DNA from: Helicobacter pylori
Lineage (GTDB): Bacteria; Campylobacterota; Campylobacteria; Campylobacterales; Helicobacteraceae
Direction of reading: 5' to 3'
NCBI RefSeq assembly: GCF_900120335.1
Contig: NZ_LT635477.1
Span: forward strand, 558,001 to 622,000
Length of the DNA: 64,000 nt
A program made the translations under genes and the position numbers. The notes beneath the pieces were generated by a model that saw nothing but the letters and a program-made list of their open reading frames with translations, was not told the origin of the DNA and searched no databases. Position 1 is the first letter of the stretch. Each line of letters begins with the position of its first letter. Positions 49,163 through 59,333 of this stretch are shown here, in pieces.

Positions 49163-49861
49163 TTAAGAAAGGAGTAAGGAAAATAAAAATCTTGTGGGCG
49201 CATGGATAAAAAACTCCGATAAAGGGGGGATAAATAAGAATATTAACACAATCAACAAGCCGTAGCGTTCCATTTTAGAAAACCATTCCAATAAAAACGC
49301 GCTTTTAAAATGCAACGCTAAAAAGCCTAACGCTTTGGAGCCGTCTAAGGGCGGGATAGGGAGGCTATTGAAAACGCCCAAGACAAGATTATAGAGAATG
49401 CCTTGAATGAGAAAGGTTACTAACGCAAGCTGATAAAGATTCAATTCATTGATGCTTAAAGCGTTGATCCCTAGTCTTTGGAAGCTCCAATGCGTGATGA
49501 AAGCGAGCAGAACGGCCAGAGTGAAATTATAAATCACCCCGGCTAAACTCACCACTACGCATGCCAGAGAGCCTTTTTGAGAGACAATGTAGCGCATATC
49601 CACAGGCACGGGTTTGGCCCACCCAAACAAAAAAGGGGCTTGAAAAATGAGTAACAGAGCCGGTAAAAGCACCGAACCCATCATGTCTAAATGCCTGATA
49701 GGGTTTAAACTCAAACGCTTGGCGTCTTTAGCGCTCCTGTCCCCAAATAAAAACGCGCTCAAGCCATGCATGATCTCATGCCCTATGATAGCGATCAAAA
49801 GGGCTAGGATTTTCATTAAGGTGGTAATAAAACTTTCTAAAGAGAAATCAAAAAATTGCAC
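49163..49861 (-). CDS. M50-type (site-2 protease) membrane metalloprotease
   Basis: 232 residues. Zinc motif HEIMH (about residues 28-32) is in the first helix region, and NSLPIPPLDGSKALG (about residue 167) supplies the third ligand Asp. Four to five transmembrane segments. It is of the minimal S2P/YwhC type without PDZ domain. Substrate unknown. 8 bases after the lepB stop. Confidence 0.9.
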   Translation of the reverse strand: MQFFDFSLESFITTLMKILALLIAIIGHEIMHGLSAFLFGDRSAKDAKRLSLNPIRHLDMMGSVLLPALLLIFQAPFLFGWAKPVPVDMRYIVSQKGSLACVVVSLAGVIYNFTLAVLLAFITHWSFQRLGINALSINELNLYQLALVTFLIQGILYNLVLGVFNSLPIPPLDGSKALGFLALHFKSAFLLEWFSKMERYGLLIVLIFLFIPPLSEFFIHAPTRFLFSLLLS

Positions 49862-49869
49862 AAAAAACC

Positions 49870-50742
49870 TTAATGCGTTGTTTTTTCTTTTTTAATGATT
49901 TTTTCTAAGCCTTCAACGCTTTTAAACATGCGTTCCCAACGCACCAGATAGCGTTTTTTGGGGTTATTTTCTGCATCCACTTCCAGGCTGTTTTTTAAAC
50001 TCAAACTGAAATAAACAAACCATGGCGAACCCACGATGTTTTTATAAGCCACACTCCCCCAAAAGCGCGAGTCGCTAGAATTATCCCTATTATCGCCGAT
50101 CATGAAAAATTCATCGTGATTGATTTTCTTATAAAACACCTTTTCGCCCTCCATTTGAATGAGTTGCATGCTGATATTAGCCTCTGCGCCTTGAGTGGCT
50201 AACTGCTCCATTAAGTGGAAGGTTTCATTATCTTTTTGGTAATGGATGCCTGGATGCTTATTTTTATAAGGGTTTAAGACAAAAATTTTACCCATAAATT
50301 CTTTAGTCATGGCATCAGGGTAATGTTTAGCAATGTAATCTTTATCGTTGCCGCTCTCAAAAGGATGCAAATAAAACCCCTCACTAGTGAATAGCACCTC
50401 ATCGCCCCCAATGGCAAAATTCCTTTTGACATAGTAAGACTTTTTTTCATGGGGAGGGATAAACACCACCACTTCGCCACGCTTGGGGCGATCCCCCTCT
50501 ATCAAATGCCCGTTATTTTTAAAATCAGGCATAACAGGAAGCTCAATCCATGGGATTTTAGGAATGGGGATGCCGTAAGAAAACTTCTTGACAAAGAGCA
50601 TATCGCCCTCATAGAGCGTGCCAACCATAGAGCGAGAGGGAATGATAAAGGCTTGCGCGATAAAAAAGATAACCAACAGCACGATAATAATCGTCCCCAC
50701 CCAACTGGAGCAAAATGCATAAACAGAGCGTAAAAATTTCAT
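49870..50742 (-). CDS. lepB: Signal peptidase I
   Basis: 290 residues. Cleaves signal peptides at the inner membrane. The N-terminal helix (WVGTIIIVLLVIFFIAQAF) precedes catalytic Ser in IPSRSMVGTL (about residue 38) and Lys in YYVKRNFAIGGDEV (about residue 107). GDNRDNSSDSR is box E. ATG overlaps the folD stop by one base. Confidence 0.98.
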   Translation of the reverse strand: MKFLRSVYAFCSSWVGTIIIVLLVIFFIAQAFIIPSRSMVGTLYEGDMLFVKKFSYGIPIPKIPWIELPVMPDFKNNGHLIEGDRPKRGEVVVFIPPHEKKSYYVKRNFAIGGDEVLFTSEGFYLHPFESGNDKDYIAKHYPDAMTKEFMGKIFVLNPYKNKHPGIHYQKDNETFHLMEQLATQGAEANISMQLIQMEGEKVFYKKINHDEFFMIGDNRDNSSDSRFWGSVAYKNIVGSPWFVYFSLSLKNSLEVDAENNPKKRYLVRWERMFKSVEGLEKIIKKEKTTH

Positions 50743-51614
50743 TAAAATCCCTTCCTTTGTTGTTTTTCAAAAGCGATTAGAGTGTTTTCTAAAAGCGAAA
50801 CGATCGTCATAGGCCCCACGCCTTTAGGCACAGGGGTGATAAAACCGGCAACTTTTTGAGCGTTGATAAAATCCACATCGCCCACGATACGCCCATCGTT
50901 CAAATGATTGATCCCAATATCCACCACTACAGCCCCTTTTTTTAACATGCTCGCTTTAATCAAATCAGGCTTACCCACGCCCACGCAGACAATATCAGCA
51001 TTTTTGGTGTAAAAACTAATGTCTTTAGTCAAAATATGGCACACGCTCACGCTAGCCCCAGCGTTTAGCATGAGCATGCTTAAAGGTTTGCCAATGATAT
51101 TACTCGCCCCAATAATCGCCACATCCTTACCCTTGATCTCAATATGATAATGCTCTAAAAGCCGCATCACGCCCATAGGGGTGGCTGGCAGAAACGATTC
51201 TTTTTGAGTGCAGAGCTTGCCGATATTAAGGGGGTGGAAACCATCCACATCTTTACTAGGGTCAATAGCTTCTAAAATCATTTTAGAATCAATGTGTCTG
51301 GGCAAGGGGAGCTGGACTAAAACGCCTGAAATGTTTTGATCGGTATTGTAATCTTTAATCAAGGACAGCAATTCAGCTTCGGTAATGTTCTTTTTGAGGG
51401 TTTTCAAATCAAAATCCATGCCCACCCTTTCGCATGCTTTGATCTTCATATTGACATAAGTGATACTAGCGGGGTCTTTTCCTACTAAAATCACGGCCAA
51501 TTTGGGGCGTTTATGCGTTTGTGTATGGATTATTTGGATTTTATGTTTCAAATCTTTTTCTATATCATAAGCTAACGCTTGCCCATCTAATAAAACAACG
51601 CCCCTATTTGGCAT
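50742..51614 (-). CDS. folD: Methylene-THF dehydrogenase/cyclohydrolase FolD
   Basis: 290 residues from the ATG at 51614, which is 9 bases from AAGGA; an ATG two codons earlier is too close. Bifunctional NADP-dependent enzyme of one-carbon metabolism. Catalytic Lys is in [10 protein letters not shown] (about residue 52); [16 protein letters not shown] and [17 protein letters not shown] are family segments; [12 protein letters not shown] near the end. Confidence 0.98.
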   Translation of the reverse strand: MPNRGVVLLDGQALAYDIEKDLKHKIQIIHTQTHKRPKLAVILVGKDPASITYVNMKIKACERVGMDFDLKTLKKNITEAELLSLIKDYNTDQNISGVLVQLPLPRHIDSKMILEAIDPSKDVDGFHPLNIGKLCTQKESFLPATPMGVMRLLEHYHIEIKGKDVAIIGASNIIGKPLSMLMLNAGASVSVCHILTKDISFYTKNADIVCVGVGKPDLIKASMLKKGAVVVDIGINHLNDGRIVGDVDFINAQKVAGFITPVPKGVGPMTIVSLLENTLIAFEKQQRKGF

Positions 51615-51700
51615 GCCCATTTATCCTTTATATAATTAAAATCCTACTATTGTAGCAAAAATCATGCGTTTAATGGAATTAAAAAACTCCCTTTAGCTTG

Positions 51701-53731
51701 TCAATCTTTAAGACTAGCCCCATGATAGAGCAAGTAATAACTAAGGGCTTTCAAAGATTCTAATTGCTGGTAAAACTTGGAAGCTTCTATTTTGTCGTTT
51801 TGTTTATCCTCTAGCTCTTTAGGGTTTTCATTCAAATACCTTAACCCCAAACTCGGGTTATAAAAATAATCTTTAGTAGCGATCGCTTCATAGCCTAGCG
51901 CGTAATTGGGGTGGCTTGGAGGGTTTGTTGTGTTGTTAGAAAATAAAGGCTTCCCAAAACTCACAAATTGAAAACCTTTAGGAGCGACTAATTCAACAAT
52001 CGTAGGGGCGATGTCTAAATGCGATCCGACTTGACTGATTTTTTTAGGCTTTAAAGTGGGGGCATATAAAATAAGCGGCACGGATTTAATGATATACAAA
52101 TCGTTTTTAGCGTATTCATAGCTCCTGTCAAAGTGATCCCCTGTGATGATAAAAAGCGAGTTGGGGAATTTTTGGCTGGCTTTTTTGATGAAATCAACCA
52201 CCACTTTGTCATACCAGTAAATATGTCCTAAAGAATTAGCGTCCGGTAAATTTTCTGATTTAGGGGTTTTTTCCACAAATTGTTGGATTTTTTCTAAAGG
52301 CACGCCAAAGGCTTTGAGATTCACGTTTTTGATCGCATGGTTGCTTAAAGTCATGACCATGCTGAAAGTTTTTTCATGGGGGTTGGTGTTTTCTAAAATA
52401 TAGTCAAATAGAATATTATCATGCACTCCCCAGTTGCTCTCTATGGGTTTAGGGTAGGGCTTGTTTTTAACAAATTCTAAGAGATGATTGTTAAAATAAA
52501 GGGCGTGAAAACCTTGTTTTTTGGTGAAACTAGTGAGTTTATTCCAAATCCCGCTGCCTCCATAATAAAAGTTGTTTTTATAACCTAAAGTCTTCATGAT
52601 ATTGCCAATCGCCATAGGAAAGCTAGGGAGGATCACCCCTGAATTGACTAAGTTATTGTCATTGATATAGGGTAAGCCTGTGATTTGGACATCCAGGCTC
52701 TTAACGGTCCGTGGGGCGCTTTCAATAAAAGCAGAAAGCATGTAAGCATGCTCTTTTTTAACCAAATCTTGTAAAGCGCTCGTTAGCCCTATGGAATCAA
52801 ATTTTTTATCAAAATGCCATGAGCTTAAGGACTCTGAAACGATATAAAAAACATGTTGAATGGTTTGATTGGAATTGTTGTGGCTTGTTTGAGAAAGCAA
52901 CTCATAGAGGTTGTTTGAAGGGTTTTCTTTAAGATGGAAATAATTTTTCGCCACTTCTAAAGGCGTTTCTTTAGCAAAATCGCTGAATTTAAGGTTATGG
53001 CTTTGTCTGTAATTGCGCGCTAAAAGATAAAGGTTGCGAAACGCACCGGGGGTGATTTTCATTAAAAAAGGATCTTTGGCTGGCTCTATGCTGAGATCTA
53101 AAGATGCGCCCACAAAGCTCAATTGCGCGTTAATGTAAAACATTTGCGTGAGCGAAAAAAGCGCAAATAAAATGAAAGTTTTAAGGGGTTTGGTGGTTTG
53201 ATAAACATTTGTGGGCTTAAAAAGGGCGTTTTGGAGTTTGAAATAGATAAAAGAAATTAAAACGCTAAGGATTACAAAGAGTGAAAAACTAGAAAAAATA
53301 GGGTATTCCCCACTCATTTTTAAAATCGTGAGCGTGTCTTCATGCAAAAATTCCAATAAATTTTCATCAAACACATTCCCATAAATGCCATAATAAACAA
53401 TGTTCGCAATATTTAAAAACAGAATAATGGCGATAGAAAAATACGCCACAATATTAAGCATTTTTACTTGGTGTTTAGGGGCCAATAACCCTAATAACCC
53501 GATGATGATAAAAAGAATCGATAAGCTTGAGACCACACGATTGTCGTATCTTGCCCCGTTGAGTAGGGTTTTGATGATTTCATCAAAAACAGGGTTTTTT
53601 AAAGCATGCTTATAATAGCCTGTATAAAGGATAAAGCCGATACGATTGAACACAAACAACAAGCTCATGAAAAAGGTGAAATAAAAACCTTTTAAAAAGA
53701 GCGAAAATAGGGCATTAGATAAGGGTTTCAT
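51701..53731 (-). CDS. Alkaline-phosphatase-fold (LTA synthase/OpgB-like) membrane transferase
   Basis: 676 residues. Five hydrophobic segments in the first 200 residues are followed by an extracytoplasmic sulfatase-fold domain. Visible family segments: VFYIVSESLSSWHF, APRTVKSLDVQITGLPY (possible nucleophile Thr), GVHDNILFDYIL and FIITGDHFDRSYEYAK, with metal ligand candidates. Relatives transfer phosphoglycerol or phosphoethanolamine to envelope polymers. The substrate here is unknown. It follows the Kdo hydrolase genes by 5 bases, which suggests envelope modification. Confidence 0.85.
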   Translation of the reverse strand: MKPLSNALFSLFLKGFYFTFFMSLLFVFNRIGFILYTGYYKHALKNPVFDEIIKTLLNGARYDNRVVSSLSILFIIIGLLGLLAPKHQVKMLNIVAYFSIAIILFLNIANIVYYGIYGNVFDENLLEFLHEDTLTILKMSGEYPIFSSFSLFVILSVLISFIYFKLQNALFKPTNVYQTTKPLKTFILFALFSLTQMFYINAQLSFVGASLDLSIEPAKDPFLMKITPGAFRNLYLLARNYRQSHNLKFSDFAKETPLEVAKNYFHLKENPSNNLYELLSQTSHNNSNQTIQHVFYIVSESLSSWHFDKKFDSIGLTSALQDLVKKEHAYMLSAFIESAPRTVKSLDVQITGLPYINDNNLVNSGVILPSFPMAIGNIMKTLGYKNNFYYGGSGIWNKLTSFTKKQGFHALYFNNHLLEFVKNKPYPKPIESNWGVHDNILFDYILENTNPHEKTFSMVMTLSNHAIKNVNLKAFGVPLEKIQQFVEKTPKSENLPDANSLGHIYWYDKVVVDFIKKASQKFPNSLFIITGDHFDRSYEYAKNDLYIIKSVPLILYAPTLKPKKISQVGSHLDIAPTIVELVAPKGFQFVSFGKPLFSNNTTNPPSHPNYALGYEAIATKDYFYNPSLGLRYLNENPKELEDKQNDKIEASKFYQQLESLKALSYYLLYHGASLKD

Positions 53732-53736
53732 AAGCG

Positions 53737-54291
53737 TTAATACAACCTTTTTTTAACAAGATATAAAGTTTTAAAAAAGACAAAAAGAAGCAAGGGGAAA
53801 TCCAATAAAGAATCTAAGATTTGAAAATTAGAGTGCATCAAAAGCGAACTGGATAACGCCACTAAAGCGATCACGCCTAATAAGGGGCTGCTCAAAAACA
53901 AACTGCCGCAAAAAAGCACGCTAAAAATCAGAGAAGCCATGAAATGATGATAGATTGAAAAAGGCAAAAACCCTAAAATATCTGTCAAAAGCAACAGATT
54001 GAAAAACAGCATGACGCTATAAGATTGCAAGGTTTCTAAAGGGGGCTTTTTGAGTATATGACAAGAAAAGCTCACATAAGCAAGGATCAAAAGACAGCTA
54101 AAAGGGCTTAAGGGGGCTGTAAAACTGCTTAAAAATGCATTGAGCGATAGAGAGTCTTTGAAAGCGATATTGCTTAAAATCGCACTTATCAAAGAGAGCG
54201 AAAACCTCAAACCCAATGGCTTATTTTTGAAAAAAAAGAAAATTAAAAAAAGCCATGCAAAACTCAGCGTGTAAGAAGAAGGTATAAACAT
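53737..54291 (-). CDS. kdoH1: Kdo hydrolase subunit 1 (membrane protein)
   Basis: 184 residues, almost entirely hydrophobic with five or six transmembrane segments. It corresponds by position and size to the first half of the two-protein H. pylori Kdo hydrolase that trims the outer Kdo from lipid A-Kdo. It lies 6 bases after kdoH2. Identification relies on the pairing and layout. Confidence 0.8.
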   Translation of the reverse strand: MFIPSSYTLSFAWLFLIFFFFKNKPLGLRFSLSLISAILSNIAFKDSLSLNAFLSSFTAPLSPFSCLLILAYVSFSCHILKKPPLETLQSYSVMLFFNLLLLTDILGFLPFSIYHHFMASLIFSVLFCGSLFLSSPLLGVIALVALSSSLLMHSNFQILDSLLDFPLLLFVFFKTLYLVKKRLY

Positions 54292-54297
54292 GACTGA

Positions 54298-55416
54298 TTA
54301 CTTGAGAAGGGATTTTAAATAAGCCATATTGAAACGGATGTGTTTGATATGAGAGCGGTTGTAGGTATAGACAATATCTATAAAATGGGGATTAAGGCTA
54401 TAGCTTGGGTAACTCACTTCATTCGCTTTATCTAAAATTTTTAAGGTTTTAAACGAGTTGGAGGTTTCTAATTTAGAAAGCCAGAGTTCTTTACGACGCA
54501 GTGATAAATCGCTAGGGTTGTGGATCAAATACAATATTCCATTTAAATTGAGTAAATTCAAAGAATCATCTAAGTTTTTAAGATTTGTAGAAATGGGTTT
54601 TTGCCAAGCGGTGGGGGTCTTGCAGGTTTCTAGCATGAGATTATCTTTAAAAGAATGGTTTCTAAACGCCATGACAGCGCAGTCTTTAAAGGGGGTTAGG
54701 CTTGGCTGGAGCTGGTGGTTTAGGGTATTAGGCCTTAAAAGCTCTCTTGGGTTATTTTGTTGGTCAAATTTCAATAATAGGGGGTATTGGGTGGCTAATT
54801 CGTGATAGAGTGGTAGCATAAACCCGCCATCAGTGGTGTTTAAAGGCTTATTCCTTACTAAATGGCTCAAGTTTAAAAAAGGGCTTAAAGAGAGTTTTCG
54901 CACAAACTTAAAATGAATCGGCTCTAAAGCGCTTTCAAATTGATAGATTTTAGAAGTGGCCCACCCGCCCATGCTCACCCCTACGACAAACAACAAGATT
55001 TTATTATCATGCAAAAAAAGCAAGGGGTTACCCAGTTTTTTGATGTATTCATGCGAATAATGAGAAAGCTCTTCTTTGGTTAAAAGAATGAAGGCTTCGC
55101 TCCAGCGATTAGTTTTGCTGTCAAAAAGATTCGCGCTGATTTTCACATCCCTTGCCCCTTCTTTAGTGCCGCTAAAATAAGCGCTCAAAAGATTATCGTT
55201 AGGCAAGCCGATTAAAGAGCTCGCATGCGCGCTTAAAGCGTCATTTGGTTTAGGGATAGTGAGCTGCGTGAAATAGGGGGGGTTTTGAGTAACAAGGGTT
55301 TGATTGCGTGCGAAAGCATAGGGGGGAGTTTGGCGCTTTATTGCAATTAAAAACAAAACGATAAAAAGCCCCACGAAAAAGGCGGTGTTTTTTAGGCGAT
55401 TTCTTGAAGGTTCCAA
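54298..55416 (-). CDS. kdoH2: Kdo hydrolase subunit 2 (sialidase-like)
   Basis: 372 residues. N-terminal membrane anchor ([14 protein letters not shown]) with a periplasmic domain of sialidase-like beta-propeller character: [25 protein letters not shown] and LWLSKLE resemble Asp-box-type repeats. Together with the membrane protein encoded next it removes the outer Kdo of LPS. The start overlaps the pyrC 3' end by 25 bases, indicating coupling. Confidence 0.85.
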   Translation of the reverse strand: MEPSRNRLKNTAFFVGLFIVLFLIAIKRQTPPYAFARNQTLVTQNPPYFTQLTIPKPNDALSAHASSLIGLPNDNLLSAYFSGTKEGARDVKISANLFDSKTNRWSEAFILLTKEELSHYSHEYIKKLGNPLLFLHDNKILLFVVGVSMGGWATSKIYQFESALEPIHFKFVRKLSLSPFLNLSHLVRNKPLNTTDGGFMLPLYHELATQYPLLLKFDQQNNPRELLRPNTLNHQLQPSLTPFKDCAVMAFRNHSFKDNLMLETCKTPTAWQKPISTNLKNLDDSLNLLNLNGILYLIHNPSDLSLRRKELWLSKLETSNSFKTLKILDKANEVSYPSYSLNPHFIDIVYTYNRSHIKHIRFNMAYLKSLLK

Positions 55417-56411
55417 GATAGCGTTTCGCCCCCTCTTAAGATAGCGATTTTTTCATTCAAGCAAAGCGTGTGCGTAGGGACTATAAAGGGTTTTTTAGAC
55501 AAATGCGCTTTTTTACTGGGTAAATTGTCTAGCGCATAGATTTTTTTAGCGTTATCGCTGATAAAGGCTTGCAAATTTTCTAAAGCGTTGTGTTTTTCAA
55601 AAAGTTCGCACAACGCAGGCAACAAAATAGGAGCAGAAAAGATGCCTGCCGGGATGTTAGCACTATGCTTTTTAGAAATGAAATGCGGGGCGCTATCCGA
55701 TCCAAAAGAGATTTTAGGGTGGGCTTTTAAAGCAAGGGATAAAAGCCTTTCTTGGTCTTTTTTGGTTTTGATTAAGGGTTTGCAAAAACAATGCGGGTCC
55801 AAACTCCCCCCTAATAAGTCATCTAAAGTCATGCTGATATGGTGTAAGGTCAAAGTCGCATAGAGGTTGTCATGCTTTTCAATCAAAGCGATACTGCGCC
55901 AATCGCTCAAATGCTCTATAATGATTTTGAGTTTAGGGAATGAAAGGGCGAAAGTTTCTAAAACGCTATGGCATAAAAATTCTTTATCCAAACAAAACCC
56001 GGCTTGTTCTGCATGGACGCATAAAATAAAGCCTAATTTTTGGGCGTTTTCTAAAATCTCCAAAGTCTTTTCACCCAACAAATCTGAAGTGCCGTTTTGC
56101 GCGTTTGTGGTCATGCCTTTGGGGTAGAGTTTTAAAAATTTAATGCCTTTGTTTTTAGCTCGTTGCAATTCTTCTAAAGTCAAACCATCATTAAAATACA
56201 AACTCATTAAAGGCTTGAAGTTTGAAGAATTTTTTAAAATTTCTTCTTCATATTCAAGGGTGGTTGGAGTGTCAATCAAGGGCTTACTGAGATTGGGCAT
56301 GATCACTGCGGCGCTAAAAGGCTCGCTAGAATATTCCAATACCGCTTTTAAAAGCGCGTTTTCTCGCACATGCAAGTGGGCGTCTATGGGGTCAAAAAGC
56401 GTGATTTCCAT
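55392..56411 (-). CDS. pyrC: Dihydroorotase
   Basis: 339 residues. Pyrimidine synthesis. HLHVREN (residues 12-18) supplies zinc ligands; [12 protein letters not shown] includes the carboxylated Lys (about residue 95); CVHAEQ and EHLSDWRS, then FGSDSAPH near 243, are family motifs. ATG 3 bases after the TonB-like stop. Size fits the type II group. Confidence 0.96.
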   Translation of the reverse strand: MEITLFDPIDAHLHVRENALLKAVLEYSSEPFSAAVIMPNLSKPLIDTPTTLEYEEEILKNSSNFKPLMSLYFNDGLTLEELQRAKNKGIKFLKLYPKGMTTNAQNGTSDLLGEKTLEILENAQKLGFILCVHAEQAGFCLDKEFLCHSVLETFALSFPKLKIIIEHLSDWRSIALIEKHDNLYATLTLHHISMTLDDLLGGSLDPHCFCKPLIKTKKDQERLLSLALKAHPKISFGSDSAPHFISKKHSANIPAGIFSAPILLPALCELFEKHNALENLQAFISDNAKKIYALDNLPSKKAHLSKKPFIVPTHTLCLNEKIAILRGGETLSWNLQEIA

Positions 56412-56414
56412 TTT

Positions 56415-57374
56415 TTAATTGCCTCCCAAGTAATAGCGCACTCTAATGCGAATGAGGGTTTTGGTTTTGGGGCGCGGGTAATCCTTATAAGCGATCTGAA
56501 TGGTTTTTAAAGTGTTGTCATCAAGCATTTTGTATTCAGATCCAATAATGATTTTAAGATCGGTAATATCGCCGTTAGGGTGCAAGTAAAACTCTACTGC
56601 ATTCGTCCCGTCCTGCCCTAAATAAGCCGCTACTTGAGGGTATTCTAAATATTTTTGCGTGATGCGCCCAATATCCCTTAAATTATTCCTGATGAAATCT
56701 TTTTCGGCTGTGCCTAAATCCCCAAATTCTTCGCCATACAATTCATCAATATCCCTTCTAGTCTGGTTATCCAAGCCTTTATTGTTTTCTTGTCTGGGTG
56801 GCGCAACTTCTTTAGGCAAGAAAGAAAGCTGGTTAGGGTCAAATTCTTTTTTAACAGGTTTTTTCTCTTCCACTTTTTTCTGCTCTACTTTTTGTTCCAC
56901 TACTTTTTTCTCTTCTTTTTTCTCCTCTACTACTTTTTTCTCTTCCACTTTTTCCACTTTTTTGAGAGCCTTATGTTTGTGGTTGGGCTTTTTGGGTTCT
57001 GGTTTGGGCTTTGGTTTAGGCTCAGGCTTTGGCTTTTCTATAGGTTTTGGTGGGGTTGGCGGAGTTGGGGCGTGGGTGGGGTGGGGGTGTTGGGGTTTTT
57101 GGGGGCCAGCTAGCGTGGGTTTAGGAGCGCCTGGGTTGTTTTTATTGGGATCTTGCGAATGGCCTCTTTTTAAAACCAATAAATTTTCAGGATTTAATTT
57201 AACGAGCTTGGGTTTTGAAGGAAAAAAATCTTCTCTGTGTTCAAATAAAAAATAAATCAACCAGTGTAACAATATAGATAGAATGAGAGAAAAGAAAAAA
57301 TTCCTGTTAGAATGATCCACAGGATCAAAATTTTTCCCTAACTTAGCAGGTTGTAGTTTAGAATTTTCCGGCAT
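56415..57374 (-). CDS. TonB-like energy-transducing protein
   Basis: 319 residues. Short cytoplasmic start and one transmembrane helix (FFFSLILSILLHWLIYFLF, residues ~28-46) with the His typical of TonB. A Pro/Lys/Glu-rich periplasmic spacer follows (KPEPKPKPKPEP and EEKKVVEEK repeats). The C-terminal domain has the TonB pattern YPQVAAYLGQDGTNAVEFYLHPNG. It may serve an outer-membrane transporter; H. pylori has another TonB elsewhere. Overlaps the FliO gene by 17 bases. Confidence 0.88.
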   Translation of the reverse strand: MPENSKLQPAKLGKNFDPVDHSNRNFFFSLILSILLHWLIYFLFEHREDFFPSKPKLVKLNPENLLVLKRGHSQDPNKNNPGAPKPTLAGPQKPQHPHPTHAPTPPTPPKPIEKPKPEPKPKPKPEPKKPNHKHKALKKVEKVEEKKVVEEKKEEKKVVEQKVEQKKVEEKKPVKKEFDPNQLSFLPKEVAPPRQENNKGLDNQTRRDIDELYGEEFGDLGTAEKDFIRNNLRDIGRITQKYLEYPQVAAYLGQDGTNAVEFYLHPNGDITDLKIIIGSEYKMLDDNTLKTIQIAYKDYPRPKTKTLIRIRVRYYLGGN

Positions 57375-58239
57375 ATAAATTTCCTAATTTTGAATTCTTT
57401 ATCTTATTTTCAGCTTCTTTAATCAGTTCTTCTTTAGATGTTTTTGGGCTTATTTTGTCTAAAAGCAGGCCGTATTTGTCGCTTAGTAAGACCAAGTAAC
57501 GCTCCTTATTGGTTTCTATTGAGATGATTTTATGGTTCGCATCAACACGACCCAAAACATTAATTTCTAACTTAAAATCTTTTGCAGAAAAAGACCCTTG
57601 TATGGGAACGATTTTTTTTTTGATTACATACAATATTAAGAGTAAGACAGCAATAACCGCTAACCCCTTGTAAGCATGGCTTAAATCCAGTGGGGGTTTT
57701 AACTCTAGAGCGTTTAAGGGGTTTTTGGCTCGCTCTTTTTCATCTTGGCTTGCGAGATTGGCATGCTGAGATTTTTCTTTCAGGCTAGGCAGTGGAGCTA
57801 AATGAAAACCTTTGGGTAAAAAAAGAAAGCGGAGTTGCTTTTTATCCTTGCTGTTTGAAGCTTGGATTTCTAATCCCGCTTTAGCTTTTTTAGACAAGAG
57901 GTAGATGTCATTTTGGTAGGAAAACATTTCTAAGGCATTCAAAGAGGCTTCTTTAAAATCCATCGTTTTTTTAGAATCCAATTGAGCGTTTTTTAACACG
58001 ATCACTTTTTGCCCTTCAACCTCCATGATTTTAGGCGTTTTGTTAAAAGGTGTTTCAAAAGTGAGCGTGGTTTGCACGGCCCTTATAGGTGGTGTTGCCG
58101 GAGCGTTTGAATCGGGTTGGACTTCTTTTAGCGCATTTTGCCAATGAACCAGTTTAATGGGGGCATCATCATTTAAAGGTATTTTTTCTTCAGCCAGTAA
58201 CATCAAAGTAGCGCTCAGTAACAAGAATAACAATCTCAT
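57358..58239 (-). CDS. fliO: FliO, flagellar export apparatus component
   Basis: 293 residues. Signal peptide (LLFLLLSATLMLLAEE) and an extended periplasmic region precede one transmembrane helix near residues 195-210 (GLAVIAVLLLILYVIKKK). A cytoplasmic domain with GRVDANHKIISIE and RYLVLLSDKYGLLLDKI shows the FliO core pattern. H. pylori FliO was assigned to this locus in published work. It overlaps fliN by 4 bases, supporting the flagellar role. Confidence 0.88.
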   Translation of the reverse strand: MRLLFLLLSATLMLLAEEKIPLNDDAPIKLVHWQNALKEVQPDSNAPATPPIRAVQTTLTFETPFNKTPKIMEVEGQKVIVLKNAQLDSKKTMDFKEASLNALEMFSYQNDIYLLSKKAKAGLEIQASNSKDKKQLRFLFLPKGFHLAPLPSLKEKSQHANLASQDEKERAKNPLNALELKPPLDLSHAYKGLAVIAVLLLILYVIKKKIVPIQGSFSAKDFKLEINVLGRVDANHKIISIETNKERYLVLLSDKYGLLLDKISPKTSKEELIKEAENKIKNSKLGNLYAGKF

Positions 58240-58607
58240 GAATTTTTAGCGAGATAATACACAATGGCGTTAGAATCAAGGATTTCATTCAAACGAATGG
58301 CTAAATTCCTTTCAAAAACCATCACCTCACCCTTACCAATAACCCGCCCGTTCACAAAAGTATCCACGCTTTCTCCGGCGGGTTTTTGCAAATCAATCAC
58401 AGAGCCTTTTTCAAAACGCAAGATTTGCAATAAAGGGATTTGCGTGGAGCCAAGTTCCGCGCTAAAAACAATCTCCATGTCCAAAAGGTTTTTATAATCG
58501 CAGATGAGTTCTTCTAAATAAGTGGAAAGCTCTAGTTCTCTTTCTTTATTCGCTTTCTCTTTTTCTTTTTCGGCTATTTTTAACTTATTAGCTTCTGTTT
58601 CTGGCAT
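58236..58607 (-). CDS. fliN: Flagellar switch protein FliN
   Basis: 123 residues. A charged helical start precedes a C-terminal SpoA domain with MEIVFSAELGSTQIPLLQILRFEKGSVIDL, GRVIGKGEVMVFERNLAIRL and a final VYYLAKNS. It is part of the rotor C-ring. H. pylori also has FliY elsewhere. Starts fliN-fliO pair; 81 bases after nth. Confidence 0.96.
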   Translation of the reverse strand: MPETEANKLKIAEKEKEKANKERELELSTYLEELICDYKNLLDMEIVFSAELGSTQIPLLQILRFEKGSVIDLQKPAGESVDTFVNGRVIGKGEVMVFERNLAIRLNEILDSNAIVYYLAKNS

Positions 58608-58688
58608 AAAACTCTACTCTTTCAAGAATGATTTGACTTTGATTATAAAATCTTAATTTTACTATAAATTTTATAACAAATAAAGCCA

Positions 58689-59333
58689 CTACGCCTTAAA
58701 GCTAGCTTTAGAAACGCAAAATTCTTTTAAAAAACACGCACCGCATAAGGGGTTTTTAGCTTTGCAAGTATAACGGCCAAACAAGATTAAGGCATGGTGG
58801 AGTTTGGATAGGTTGTCTTTAAAAAGATCGCTGAGTTCTTCTTCGGTTTTAATAGGCGTTTTAGCGTTGCTTAAACCTAAGCGGTGTGTCGTGCGGAACA
58901 CATGGGTATCTACGGCTATATAATTTGCATCAAAGCACACTGAAAGCACCACATTAGCGGTTTTTTGCCCTACGCCATCCAGGCTCATCAATTCTTTTTG
59001 CGTAGAGGGGATAACGCCCTTAAAATCCCTAACCACTTTTTGCGCCATATTAATTAAATGCTTGCTTTTATTGTTGGAATACGAAACGGATTGGATGATC
59101 TCTTTAACCTCTTCTAAAGAAGCGAGGGCTAAATCGTTCACGCTGGGGTATTTTTCAAACAGCTTGGGCGTTATTTGATTCACTCTAGCGTCCATACATT
59201 GAGCGCTTAAAATGGTCGCCACTAATAATTCATAGGGGTTTTTATGGTGCAATTCGGTGGTTTGGTTGGGGTAATGTTTTAAAAGCAGCTCTTTGATTTG
59301 TTGGGCTTTCGTTTTAGCACGTTTCAAGCTCAT
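58689..59333 (-). CDS. nth: Endonuclease III
   Basis: 214 residues. Base-excision repair glycosylase/AP lyase. Helix-hairpin-helix SLDGVGQKTANVVLS with catalytic Lys (about residue 118), catalytic Asp in DTHVFRTTHRLGL (about 136), and a C-terminal 4Fe-4S cluster CKAKNPLCGACFLKEFC (Cx6Cx2Cx5C). Its start overlaps the FeoA-like stop by 4 bases. Confidence 0.98.
   Translation of the reverse strand: MSLKRAKTKAQQIKELLLKHYPNQTTELHHKNPYELLVATILSAQCMDARVNQITPKLFEKYPSVNDLALASLEEVKEIIQSVSYSNNKSKHLINMAQKVVRDFKGVIPSTQKELMSLDGVGQKTANVVLSVCFDANYIAVDTHVFRTTHRLGLSNAKTPIKTEEELSDLFKDNLSKLHHALILFGRYTCKAKNPLCGACFLKEFCVSKASFKA

Noticed and set aside
56659..57255. 198-codon plus-strand frame opposite the TonB-like gene
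   Set aside because: It is the antisense shadow of the Pro/Lys/Glu-rich spacer; the translation is Phe/Ser/Gly low complexity with no ribosome site.
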